64,000 nucleotides of DNA, taken from contig NZ_CP061497.1 of the NCBI RefSeq assembly GCF_014678725.1, positions 2,930,001 through 2,994,000 of the forward strand, read 5' to 3'. This document shows, piece after piece, positions 29,739-37,195 of the stretch. Origin of the DNA: Thermomonas sp. XSG. Its GTDB lineage: Bacteria; Pseudomonadota; Gammaproteobacteria; Xanthomonadales; Xanthomonadaceae. Under the pieces are notes generated by a model, which made no database searches, had not been told where the DNA came from, and was given only the letters and a program-made list of their open reading frames with translations. The stretch's first letter is position 1, and each line of letters starts with the position of its first letter. The position numbers were made by a program, and so were the translations under genes.

Positions 29739-30499
29739 TGCGGGAATTCGTGAACTGGAACATAAGGATGAGCCGCGGCTTTGATCGCCTGTTTTTCGGA
29801 AGTTTTACCCGTGACGGAAACACCGAATTCAACGATATCATCCCGGCATTGGTGGAAGACGGTGCGCAGGTGGCCGATGTCGGAGGTGGCAAGACACCTT
29901 TTTTCTCGCCTGAGCAGGTGATGGTGCGGCGGCTTAGGGTAACCGGCGTTGATATCGACGCCGAGCAGTTGACTGCCGCGCCTGAAGGGGCGTATTCCAC
30001 GGTGATCGTGAGCGCGCTGGAAAGATGCGAGCCCGCTCCGCATGACTATGTTGTTGCGCAATCTGTGCTGGAGCACGTGTCGGATGGCCGCGAAGCGATG
30101 GCGGGGATAGGGCGATTGCTTCGGCCTGGAGGTAAAGTTTTTACTTTTTGCCCCAATAAGCGGGCCTGGTTTGCTAGGTTGAATAAATTGCTTCCGGAGC
30201 GACTGAAGCGCGCTATTTTGTTTTCCGTTTATCCATCCAAGGCGGAACGGCAGGGCTTTCCCGCCCATTACAGCGGTTGCACCCCTGCGGAGATGCGAAT
30301 CAACATGATGTTGGCAGGTATCCGTCCTTTGGAAACCAGGTATTATTTTATTTCCTCGTATTTCATGTTTTGTTTCCCGCTTTACTTTTTTTGGCGAATC
30401 TCGACGTTTCCCCTGATGAGATTTTGGCCTGACAGATACTGTGAGACTTTCATCGTGTTCGGCGTTCGTTGCGATCAAGGTGTTGAATTTTTCTATTAA
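29735..30499 (+). CDS. Class I SAM-dependent methyltransferase
   Basis: This 254-aa protein has methyltransferase motif I (V-A-D-V-G-G-G-K-T-P), an acidic post-I V-D-I-D-A-E, and the E-H-V motif in S-V-L-E-H-V-S-D. It then has L-L-R-P-G-G-K-V-F-T-F, the usual Methyltransf_11 pattern. Hydrophobic stretches near residues 210-230 (Y-F-M-F-C-F-P-L-Y-F-F) could touch the membrane. It probably methylates a sugar or caps the glycan chain. It overlaps the polymerase gene by 4 bp, and the next glycosyltransferase ATG follows its stop with no gap. Confidence 0.88.
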   Translation: MMREFVNWNIRMSRGFDRLFFGSFTRDGNTEFNDIIPALVEDGAQVADVGGGKTPFFSPEQVMVRRLRVTGVDIDAEQLTAAPEGAYSTVIVSALERCEPAPHDYVVAQSVLEHVSDGREAMAGIGRLLRPGGKVFTFCPNKRAWFARLNKLLPERLKRAILFSVYPSKAERQGFPAHYSGCTPAEMRINMMLAGIRPLETRYYFISSYFMFCFPLYFFWRISTFPLMRFWPDRYCETFIVFGVRCDQGVEFFY

Positions 30500-31621
30500 A
30501 TGATAATCTGGCTCGCCAATACCGATTGGTATCTTTACAATTTTCGACTTTCGCTGGGTAAGGCGCTTACCGGCGCTGGCCATGAATTGTTGATGCTTTC
30601 ACCTGAAGGGTCATATGGTCAGCGGCTTCGTTCGGGGGGCATGCGATGGGAGCCTATCCTTATGGAGCGTCTCAGTTTGAACCCAATCCGTGAGGCTGCA
30701 TTGATGTGGCATCTCGTTGGTTTGATTCGACGGGAGAGGCCGCATTTGATTCACAGCTTCACTATCAAGTGTGCCGTGTACGGCTCGCTGGCCGCGCGCT
30801 TGGCCGGGGTGCCCGCGCGTGTCAACGCGGTCGCCGGGATGGGTTATGTCTTTACCAGCGGCGCTCTGAAGGCGCGTCTGTTGCGCCCATTGGTGAGAAT
30901 GCTGCTCAAGCTGGCCTTGGGGGGGCGTAACGCGCGGCTCATCCTGCAGAACCCTGACGATGTGGCGCTGTTTCGCCAGGCGGGGTTGGTCGATCCCGAA
31001 CACGTGCGGCTTATTCCTGGTTCGGGCGTGGATTGCGTGCGTTTTTCTCCGGCTCCGCGGCAGGTCGCGGCGGAGCGCGTGCGCGTGGTGTTGCCTGCAC
31101 GGCTGCTCTGGGACAAGGGTCTGGCCGAATACATGGAGGCGGCCCGGCTTCTGCGCAGCCGGGGCGTTCCGGTTGATCTGTTGCTGGCGGGAACGCCGGA
31201 TCCCGGCAACCCGGCGGCGGTGCCGGAACCGGCCGTGCGCGAGTGGGTTTCCGAAGGTCTTGTGCAGTGGCTGGGGCATGTGGATGACATGCCGGCGCTG
31301 TTCCGCTCGGTCCAGATCGTGGCGTTGCCCAGCTACCGCGAAGGCTTGCCGAAAGGGTTGATCGAGGCGGGCGCGAGCGGCTGTGCGCTGGTCACCACCG
31401 ACGTGCCCGGTTGCCGGGAGGTGGTGACGCACGAGGTGGACGGGCTACTGGTGCCGGTGAAGGATGGCGTGGCCCTGGCGGACGCCATCGAGCGGCTGGT
31501 GCGGGATCCGGCGCTTCGCCAAGCCCTCGGCGTGGCGGCGCGGGAAAAGGCCATCACCGAATTCGACGAGCGCATCGTGATAGCGCGTACGCTGGACGTC
31601 TATGCGGAGCTGATGCGCTGA
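30500..31621 (+). CDS. Glycosyltransferase, GT4 family (fifth of five)
   Basis: This 373-aa GT-B protein starts M-I-I-W-L-A-N-T-D-W-Y-L-Y-N-F-R and contains H-S-F-T-I-K-C-A-V-Y-G-S and N-A-V-A-G-M-G-Y-V-F. These are typical of the PglA-like subgroup that adds the second sugar to an undecaprenyl-diphospho-linked HexNAc. The GT4 motif is E-G-L-P-K-G-L-I-E-A-G-A-S-G. Codon use returns toward high GC in the second half. The PglA-like role is inferred from resemblance only. A terminator follows on the other strand, so the plus-strand operon end is not clearly marked. Confidence 0.9.
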   Translation: MIIWLANTDWYLYNFRLSLGKALTGAGHELLMLSPEGSYGQRLRSGGMRWEPILMERLSLNPIREAALMWHLVGLIRRERPHLIHSFTIKCAVYGSLAARLAGVPARVNAVAGMGYVFTSGALKARLLRPLVRMLLKLALGGRNARLILQNPDDVALFRQAGLVDPEHVRLIPGSGVDCVRFSPAPRQVAAERVRVVLPARLLWDKGLAEYMEAARLLRSRGVPVDLLLAGTPDPGNPAAVPEPAVREWVSEGLVQWLGHVDDMPALFRSVQIVALPSYREGLPKGLIEAGASGCALVTTDVPGCREVVTHEVDGLLVPVKDGVALADAIERLVRDPALRQALGVAAREKAITEFDERIVIARTLDVYAELMR

Positions 31622-31683
31622 CGTTTTTCTTTCGTTCGTGGAAGCTGCGTCGGTTTGACCTGCCGCTTCCGTACATGCGCGTG

Positions 31684-31710
31684 AAAAACGGCGGGGATTT
31701 CTCCCCGCCG
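31684..31710 (-). terminator. Rho-independent terminator of the fasciclin-domain gene
   Basis: A 9-bp stem (31689-31697 with 31702-31710) has a 4-nt loop. Read on the minus strand it is followed by TTTTT (31684-31688). It lies 22 nt past the fasciclin stop codon and may also slow plus-strand transcripts from the glycosyltransferase gene. Confidence 0.8.
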
Positions 31711-31732
31711 CCGTGGTTTGCCTGTTATGCGG

Positions 31733-32191
31733 TCAATGCGGCTTCGGTGCCGCCGGGATGTTGACCTTGTCGATGCCGTGGATGATGCCGTTGCTGGCCA
31801 GGATGTCCGGGGTGGTGACGCGCGCGCCGTCGATGGTGAGCTTGTTGCTGCTCAGCTGGATCGGTGCCGGCTGCCCGTTGACAGTGCGGGCGGCATCCCA
31901 TCGGCCCACGTCGACCGTGGACCTGCGGCCATTGACCAGGTGATAGTTCACAAGCGCGGCGAGTTCTTCCTTGTTCTCGGGCTGCAGCAGGCGGTCCATC
32001 GTGCCGCCGGGGAGTTTGCCGAAAGCTTCGTCAGTGGGGGCGAACACGGTGTGCTGGGTGGCGCCGGACAGTACGCTGTTCAGGCCGGCCTTGTCGACGG
32101 CGTTCGAGAAGATGGCGAACGTCTTGTTGTTCTGCAGCGTGCCGATCAGGTTCTGCTCGGGGCGGGTGTTGTTGCTGTTCTGCATTTCCAT
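31733..32191 (-). CDS. Fasciclin-domain protein
   Basis: This 152-aa protein consists of one FAS1 domain. It has the H1 motif T-V-F-A-P-T-D-E-A-F-G-K-L, the L-V-N-Y-H-L-V-N-G segment and the H2-like I-L-A-S-N-G-I-I-H-G-I-D-K-V. FAS1 proteins are usually secreted adhesion proteins. From ATG 32191 no signal peptide is visible, nor is one present in the in-frame extension up to 32392, so location is uncertain. ATG 32191 is chosen for its AGGA ribosome site and because the upstream codons look non-coding. The upstream region is full of short palindromes. Confidence 0.85.
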   Translation of the reverse strand: MEMQNSNNTRPEQNLIGTLQNNKTFAIFSNAVDKAGLNSVLSGATQHTVFAPTDEAFGKLPGGTMDRLLQPENKEELAALVNYHLVNGRRSTVDVGRWDAARTVNGQPAPIQLSSNKLTIDGARVTTPDILASNGIIHGIDKVNIPAAPKPH

Positions 32192-32658
32192 GGTGGTGTC
32201 CTGCGTTTTGGGTCCCTGGGGATCCCGTGGGCGGCCGGTGGCCGCAGCCTTGGCGTTGCGCCAGGCGTTGGACTCAATGCGGAGAGTGGGATGAAGGGCG
32301 CGGCTGAGTAGCCGATACGGTGTTGCACCGTAGCCATTGCAGGTTGCGCCCGACGGGGTTACATGGGCGTGAGGTTGATCGGTGGTGTTCATGCCTGCCG
32401 CTCGATGCTGCTAAGGTCTGGGCACGCGGGATTCCGATATCCATTTCCGGTCAGTTCCCGCGCCCGTCATGTGCCGGCTTGCACGAAGCAGGCACCAGTC
32501 ATGCACGCCGATCGCCCCCGTCATCGCAGTGCGCGCAATCCATATGGGCTTGCCACGGTCGTTGGCCGGTGCATTGTGGCTGGTTGCGACAGGTTGCCTC
32601 GCGGGGTTGGTACGGGGCGGGCGCGGCAGCGCGGGACCGACGGCAGGACGAGCCGATC
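32192..32658. promoter_or_regulatory. Palindrome-rich divergent spacer between fasciclin and nhaA
   Basis: No gene is convincing in these 467 nt. Four hairpins occur on the fasciclin side: GCGGCC/GGCCGC (32231-32245), GGCG/CGCC (32252-32262), CGGCT/AGCCG (32301-32314) and TACGGTG/CACCGTA (32316-32332). Three of them have 3-nt centres. No clear riboswitch fold or -10/-35 pair was recognised before nhaA. Confidence 0.4.
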
Positions 32659-33999
32659 ATGCCGCTGAGCCGCTTGCCCAAGGAGCCGGCGGACCGGCTG
32701 ACGATGCCATTCCTGCGGTTCATCCGCATCGAGGCGACCGCCGGTTCGGTCCTGCTGTTGTCGGCGCTGGTGGCGCTGGTGATTTCCAACTCGCAGTGGT
32801 CGGCGGACTACGAGGCGCTGTGGAACGTGCGCATCGGCTTGCTGTGGGGCGGCGTGGAGTTCGCGAGGCCGGTCAGGCAATGGATCAACGACGGCGCCAT
32901 GACGCTGTTCTTTTTCGTCGTCGCGCTTGAGCTCAAGCGCGAACTGCTGCTGGGGGAGTTGAGGGATTCCCGCAAGGCGCTGCTGTCGGTTGCCGCCGCC
33001 GCAGGGGGCATGTCGGTTCCCGTCCTGCTGTTTCTGGCCGTGGCGCATGGAGGGCAGGGGGCGCATGCCTGGGGCGTGGTCACGGCCACGGATACGGCCT
33101 TCGTCATCGGCTGCCTGGCTCTGCTGGGATCTAGGATTCCGCATGGCCTGCGGCTGTTCCTGCTGTCCCTGGCGATCTTCGATGACATCGGCGCCATCAC
33201 CATCATCGCGCTTGCTTACGGAAAGCAGATCGACTGGGCGGCAATTGCCTGCGCGTTAGCGGGACTGGGCGGCGTGGTGCTGCTCAGGATGCTGGGCGTG
33301 CGCGCCCTGCTGGTGTTCTTCGCGGCCGGCATCGGCATCTGGCTCGCGGTCGATGCGTCCGGCATCCATCCAACGCTGACGGGCGTGGTCCTGGGGGCGA
33401 TGACGCCAACCCGGAGCTGGGTCAGCGACCGTCGCTTGCAGGCGATCCTGGGTGTGGTGGCCGCCTATCCGGAAGGGCCCCACTGGAGCGGCGATACCCG
33501 CGACCGGGCGGACTTGCAGCGGGCGGGCGTGGCGACGCGGGAAGCGCTGTCTCCGCTGGAGCGCCTGGAAGTGGCCCTGCATCCATGGGTCGGACTGCTG
33601 GTGCTGCCGCTGTTCGCGCTTGCAAACGCGGGGTTCGTGATTTCCGCGCAGCAAGTCGATTGGACGCTTTCCGGTGCGATCCTGCTCGGCTTGCTGTGCG
33701 GCAAGCCGATGGGCGTGGTGCTCTTCAGTTATGCCGCGGTTCGTCTGCGCCTGGCGGTCCTTCCCCAAGGGCTGACCTGGCCACTGGTCGCGGGGGGCGC
33801 ATTGCTCACGGGTATCGGCTTCACCATGTCCGTGCTGATGGCGGAGTTGGCGCTGGCGCCGGATCACGTCGCGTCCGCGAAGCTTGGCATTCTGGTGGCC
33901 TCGGGGCTGGCGGCGGTGGGCGGCGTTTCGGTTCTCGCCGTCGTCGGCCGCAGGCGGCCTGGCCGAGCGGGGGCGCGTACGAAGCAGGCTGAGGCCTGA
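32659..33999 (+). CDS. nhaA: Na+/H+ antiporter NhaA
   Basis: This 446-aa inner-membrane exchanger expels Na+ (or Li+) for protons. It has the NhaA hallmarks: T-D-T-A-F-V-I-G-C-L-A-L-L-G-S-R-I-P, and the paired ion-binding aspartates in F-D-D-I-G-A-I-T-I-I-A. The fold-typical L-L-L-S-A-L-V-A-L-V and G-I-G-F-T-M-S-V-L segments are also present, with ~11-12 TM helices. ATG 32659, preceded by AGGACGAG, gives the usual family N-terminus. It sits inside the polysaccharide region, away from other salt-response genes. Confidence 0.95.
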   Translation: MPLSRLPKEPADRLTMPFLRFIRIEATAGSVLLLSALVALVISNSQWSADYEALWNVRIGLLWGGVEFARPVRQWINDGAMTLFFFVVALELKRELLLGELRDSRKALLSVAAAAGGMSVPVLLFLAVAHGGQGAHAWGVVTATDTAFVIGCLALLGSRIPHGLRLFLLSLAIFDDIGAITIIALAYGKQIDWAAIACALAGLGGVVLLRMLGVRALLVFFAAGIGIWLAVDASGIHPTLTGVVLGAMTPTRSWVSDRRLQAILGVVAAYPEGPHWSGDTRDRADLQRAGVATREALSPLERLEVALHPWVGLLVLPLFALANAGFVISAQQVDWTLSGAILLGLLCGKPMGVVLFSYAAVRLRLAVLPQGLTWPLVAGGALLTGIGFTMSVLMAELALAPDHVASAKLGILVASGLAAVGGVSVLAVVGRRRPGRAGARTKQAEA

Positions 34000-34018
34000 T
34001 GCTGATCCGCCCATGGAA

Positions 34019-34041
34019 GTGGCAGGCGTCGTTCCTGCCAC
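34019..34041 (+). terminator. Hairpin after nhaA
   Basis: A perfect 8-bp stem, GTGGCAGG with CCTGCCAC, has a 7-nt loop and lies 20 nt after the nhaA stop. There is no T tract, so termination is likely weak or Rho-dependent. Confidence 0.45.
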
Positions 34042-34113
34042 CATCGTGCTTGAGTCCCGGGATGGACGCGGGGGATAGAATCCACGTTCGCATGATGGAT
34101 TTCTGGTGATGGC

Positions 34114-35124
34114 ATGAAGGTTCTGGTCACCGGCACCGCCGGTTTCATCGGCTCGCACGTGGCGCAGGTGTTGCTGGCGCGGGGCGACGAGGTGGTGGGG
34201 CTCGACAACCTCAACGACTACTACGACGTCAGCCTCAAGCAGGCGCGGCTGGCGCGACTGCTGGAAAAGCCGGGCTACACCCACGTCACTGCGGATCTGG
34301 CGGATCGCGCGGCGGTGGAGCAGGTCTTTGCGATGCACAAGCCGCAGCGGGTGGTGAACCTGGCGGCGCAGGCGGGGGTGCGCTACGCGGCGGAGAACCC
34401 GCATGTGTACGTGCAGAGCAACGTCACCGGCTTCCTGCACATCCTCGAGGGCTGCCGTCATCACGATGTGCAGCACCTGGTATATGCCTCCACCAGTTCG
34501 GTGTACGGGGCGAACCGGGCGATGCCGTTTTCCGAGCATGCGCCGGCCGAGCATCCGCTGACCCTGTACGCGGCCACCAAGAAAGCCAACGAGCAGATGG
34601 CGCACAGCTATGCGCACCTGTATGGCATCCCGTGCACGGGGCTGCGCTTCTTCACCGTGTATGGGCCGTGGGGGCGCCCGGACATGGCGCTGTTCCTGTT
34701 CACCCGCGCGATCCTGGAAGGCAAACCGATCCGGGTGTTCAACCACGGCCACCACAAGCGCAGCTTCACCTACGTGGACGACATCGTGGAGGGCGTGGTG
34801 CGCACGCTGGACAGGGTGCCGGGCAAGGACCCGGACTGGTCCGGCGAGCGCCCGGACCCGGCCACCAGCGGGGTGGCGCCTTACCGCCTCTACAACATCG
34901 GCAACGAGCAGCCGGTGGAGTTGCTGCGCTACATCGAGGTGCTGGAAGACTGCCTGGGCCGCAAGGCGGTGATGGAGATGCTGCCGCTGCAGCCCGGCGA
35001 CGTGCCCGATACCGAAGCCGATGTCTCGGACCTGATCGCCAACGTCGGCTACCGCCCGATGGTGCCGGTGGAGGAGGGCGTGGCGAATTTCGTGCGCTGG
35101 TATCGGGGGTATTACGGGGTTTGA
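34114..35124 (+). CDS. NAD-dependent epimerase, UDP-glucuronate 4-epimerase-like
   Basis: This 336-aa SDR epimerase has the NAD motif G-T-A-G-F-I-G-S (residues 7-14), the catalytic S-S-V-Y-G and Y-A-A-T-K-K triad region, and L-D-N-L-N-D-Y-Y-D. The last motif, together with [16 protein letters not shown], is characteristic of UDP-glucuronate 4-epimerases. It would convert UDP-glucuronate, made by Ugd at 1021, to UDP-galacturonate for LPS or capsule. It is transcribed alone or after nhaA. Its high-GC codons match the core genome, unlike the cassette. Confidence 0.9.
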   Translation: MKVLVTGTAGFIGSHVAQVLLARGDEVVGLDNLNDYYDVSLKQARLARLLEKPGYTHVTADLADRAAVEQVFAMHKPQRVVNLAAQAGVRYAAENPHVYVQSNVTGFLHILEGCRHHDVQHLVYASTSSVYGANRAMPFSEHAPAEHPLTLYAATKKANEQMAHSYAHLYGIPCTGLRFFTVYGPWGRPDMALFLFTRAILEGKPIRVFNHGHHKRSFTYVDDIVEGVVRTLDRVPGKDPDWSGERPDPATSGVAPYRLYNIGNEQPVELLRYIEVLEDCLGRKAVMEMLPLQPGDVPDTEADVSDLIANVGYRPMVPVEEGVANFVRWYRGYYGV

Positions 35125-35143
35125 CATGCCTCGCCTGGGGGAT

Positions 35144-35166
35144 GGCAGCTGGCTCCAGCCAGAGCC
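35144..35166. terminator. Hairpin between the epimerase and hipA genes (convergent)
   Basis: CTGGCT and AGCCAG (35149-35162), extended by GGC/GCC with small bulges, lie in the 206-nt gap between convergent stop codons. It has no strong T tract and may serve both directions. Nothing else was recognised in this gap. Confidence 0.35.
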
Positions 35167-35330
35167 GCTATTCCTTCAGGGTGCAATGGATATTCCCGAA
35201 CGGTAATATTTTCTGTTTGACGGCGGTGGCTGCCGGCATCGTGAACCAAGGGGGCGATCGGGAGCGCGTGCAGCGTATCGAAACAGCAATTGCCGACAAC
35301 ATCGGCAGCGTGGGGTTGCACTGACGGGCT

Positions 35331-36614
35331 CTAGCGCAACCGGATCAGCAGCCTGCCGACATCGTCGCGATCCGAGGCGGGCAGTCCGGCCACCTGTGCA
35401 AACTCGGGCCAGCGCGCGATAGCCGCGTCCACCTGGTCCATCAGCGTGGACGGGTTGCGGATGCTGAAGCGCGCGGCGACCTCGCGCAGGTCGTCGGCGG
35501 TGATGTCGTCGAACTTGCCGGCCACGCTCATCAGGTGGTGCTGCGTCCATTCGCCGGCAGGGTTGTAGGCGTGGGTTACGTCGTAAGCGGGCGCCAGCGC
35601 CCACGCGCCGCCTTCGCGCAGCAGGAAGGCGAAGTTCTTGGTGTGGTCGTCATGGTTCTTGCTGGCGACGTTGAACGCCATGCGCAGGAACAGCTGCTCC
35701 ATGTCGCGTTCGGGCAGGCCCAGTCCGTGGGCGGTGATGAACAGGGATTCGTAGGCGTGGGTGCGCCGCTGCCTGTGGCTCATGTGCTGCAGCGCGGCCA
35801 GCGTCTGCATGTGGATCTTGCGGTTGCCGTCGCGGTCGAACCGGCGCGTCATGAAGTGGGCGCGGCCGTTCTCCTCCAGCAGCCGGCACGCGCTCATGGT
35901 GATGCCGGCGGCGGTGGCCATCAGGTGGTAGGCGTACTCGCGCCGGCCGTAGCACTGGCTCTGGCCCAGTTCCTGGTCCGCGCCCATCCCGTCGAACTTC
36001 AGCAGCCAGTGCTCGAAGCCCGGCGCGGCGTCGAACTGGCCGCTGCGCAGCTCATCGGTGGCCGGGTTCCACGCCACCACGGCCTTGGCGCGGGCACCGC
36101 CGGCGGAGGTTCCCACGCGGATGATGCTGGCCAGCGCCGCCTGCGCCTCCGGGTCGCCGGCCAGGGCGCCGTGCACCGCTTTGCGCGCCACCTCCACCAG
36201 CGCCTTCATCTCGATCGGGGCTGCGGTTTCCGTGTTGCCGCCGCGGGTGGGGCGGAACTCCAGCGCGCCCATCCCGCGCCGGCCCATGTAGGCCAGCCGG
36301 TCCAGTGCGGTCACTTCCTCCGGGCGGATGCCGTGGCTGGCCATCCAGCCGTTGATCAGCTGGTTGCCGAAATCGTCGGGCAGTGCGTCGGCAAGCAGGC
36401 CGGGCAGGCGATGGAAGGCGTCGGGGTCCAGCGCGGGAAAGGCGAAGCGGCCATCGGCCCGATCCAGCGGCAGCATGAAAGGCGACAGCGCGATACCGGT
36501 GCGGCGCCAGCTGTCGGCGTACTCGAACACATACGCGCCCAAGCGCGGGTCCTGCGCCACGGCGCCGACCTGCTTGCCCCAGATCCGCACCTCGATGACG
36601 TCGACGTGTTTCAT
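35331..36614 (-). CDS. hipA: HipA-type serine/threonine kinase toxin
   Basis: This 427-aa protein matches the HipA kinase family; the E. coli HipA phosphorylates glutamyl-tRNA synthetase and induces dormancy. An N-terminal HipA_N-like domain spans ~1-120. A glycine-rich loop V-G-T-S-A-G-G-A-R-A-K lies at residues 167-177, with the Ser/Thr that is autophosphorylated in homologues. The catalytic block N-H-D-D-H-T-K-N is at 320-327 and the metal-binding Asp345 in A-P-A-Y-D-V. All catalytic residues look intact. Its ATG lies 6 nt after the stop of the XRE partner, giving the standard hipBA order. Confidence 0.92.
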   Translation of the reverse strand: MKHVDVIEVRIWGKQVGAVAQDPRLGAYVFEYADSWRRTGIALSPFMLPLDRADGRFAFPALDPDAFHRLPGLLADALPDDFGNQLINGWMASHGIRPEEVTALDRLAYMGRRGMGALEFRPTRGGNTETAAPIEMKALVEVARKAVHGALAGDPEAQAALASIIRVGTSAGGARAKAVVAWNPATDELRSGQFDAAPGFEHWLLKFDGMGADQELGQSQCYGRREYAYHLMATAAGITMSACRLLEENGRAHFMTRRFDRDGNRKIHMQTLAALQHMSHRQRRTHAYESLFITAHGLGLPERDMEQLFLRMAFNVASKNHDDHTKNFAFLLREGGAWALAPAYDVTHAYNPAGEWTQHHLMSVAGKFDDITADDLREVAARFSIRNPSTLMDQVDAAIARWPEFAQVAGLPASDRDDVGRLLIRLR

Positions 36615-36620
36615 GCGCGG

Positions 36621-36920
36621 TCAGTGGCGGGTGCCGCGCTTGGGCGCGCGGTTGCCGGCGAGCAGGGCCATCGGGCTGATCGTGGGTTGCGGCGCCAGCG
36701 CGTCCAGGCTGGTCAGCGCGCCGAGGGCCTTGAGCACGCGGATCAGGGTGATCAGGGAGGAACCTTCTCCGCTCTCCAGCCCGCGCAGGGCGCGCGGCGA
36801 GACGCCGGCCCGGGTGGCCAACCCGGCCTGGGTCAACCGCTGGCCGAGCCGGAGCTGGCGCAGCCGCTGGCCCAGATCCGTTTGGATCTCTTCGGGGGTT
36901 TGGAAGGATGGTGTAGCCAT
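36621..36920 (-). CDS. hipB: HipB-type XRE-family antitoxin/repressor
   Basis: This 99-aa protein has an XRE/Cro helix-turn-helix at ~15-70: L-G-Q-R-L-R-Q-L-R-L, L-T-Q-A-G-L-A-T-R-A-G-V, R-A-L-R-G-L-E-S-G. This is the size and position expected of HipB, which neutralises HipA and represses the operon. The basic C-terminal tail (N-R-A-P-K-R-G-T-R-H) may bind DNA or HipA. ATG 36920, preceded by AGGA, is preferred over a codon 66 nt upstream, because the extra residues are not HTH-like and would run into the promoter. Confidence 0.9.
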   Translation of the reverse strand: MATPSFQTPEEIQTDLGQRLRQLRLGQRLTQAGLATRAGVSPRALRGLESGEGSSLITLIRVLKALGALTSLDALAPQPTISPMALLAGNRAPKRGTRH

Positions 36921-36989
36921 GGGGCGGGTTCCTGCCTCTACGGCGGCTAGGGCCACGTTGAGGGCAGGATAACGCCAAAAATACAAACA

Positions 36990-37060
36990 TCCAATAAGGG
37001 CAGAATTCTGCCTATAAGTGGAAGTAATGAGGCTAATAGGCGAAAATGCGCCTCAACTCC
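36990..37060 (-). promoter_or_regulatory. hipBA promoter/operator region with two palindromes
   Basis: GGCAGAATTCTGCC (36999-37012) is a perfect 14-bp palindrome. AGGCG/CGCCT with a 6-nt centre (37038-37053) is a second one. The surrounding 100 bp are A+T-rich in an otherwise GC-rich window. Both lie 78-133 nt upstream of hipB and are good candidates for HipB binding sites. Confidence 0.6.
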
Positions 37061-37149
37061 AGATGATCTATGAATGCCTATTCGGGCCGGTCAGACGGGT
37101 CGGGCCCGGCTGCCTGTGGACGCCACTCCGTGCGGGCGGCACCGCACAG

Positions 37150-37180
37150 GTAGGGAATCGCAGCGGGCGCCGCGATCCCC
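37150..37180. repeat. REP-like palindrome downstream of fadD
   Basis: GTAGGG-ATCGC-GC and GC-GCGAT-CCCC form a ~12-bp stem with two A-C mismatches around GGGC. Head and tail resemble the element inside the 19858 gene. It lies 15 nt past the fadD stop and is preceded by a second hairpin (GTGCGG/CCGCAC, 37130-37147). Together they could end fadD transcription. Confidence 0.5.
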
Positions 37181-37195
37181 CGTGATCCCGGCCTG

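Noticed and set aside
32400-32658. Riboswitch (sodium- or SAM-related) in the nhaA leader
   Set aside because: No recognised conserved core could be found by eye; only a covariance search could decide.
32469-32930. Small plus-strand gene overlapping the start of nhaA
   Set aside because: It is out of frame with nhaA, lacks a ribosome site and resembles a composition shadow.
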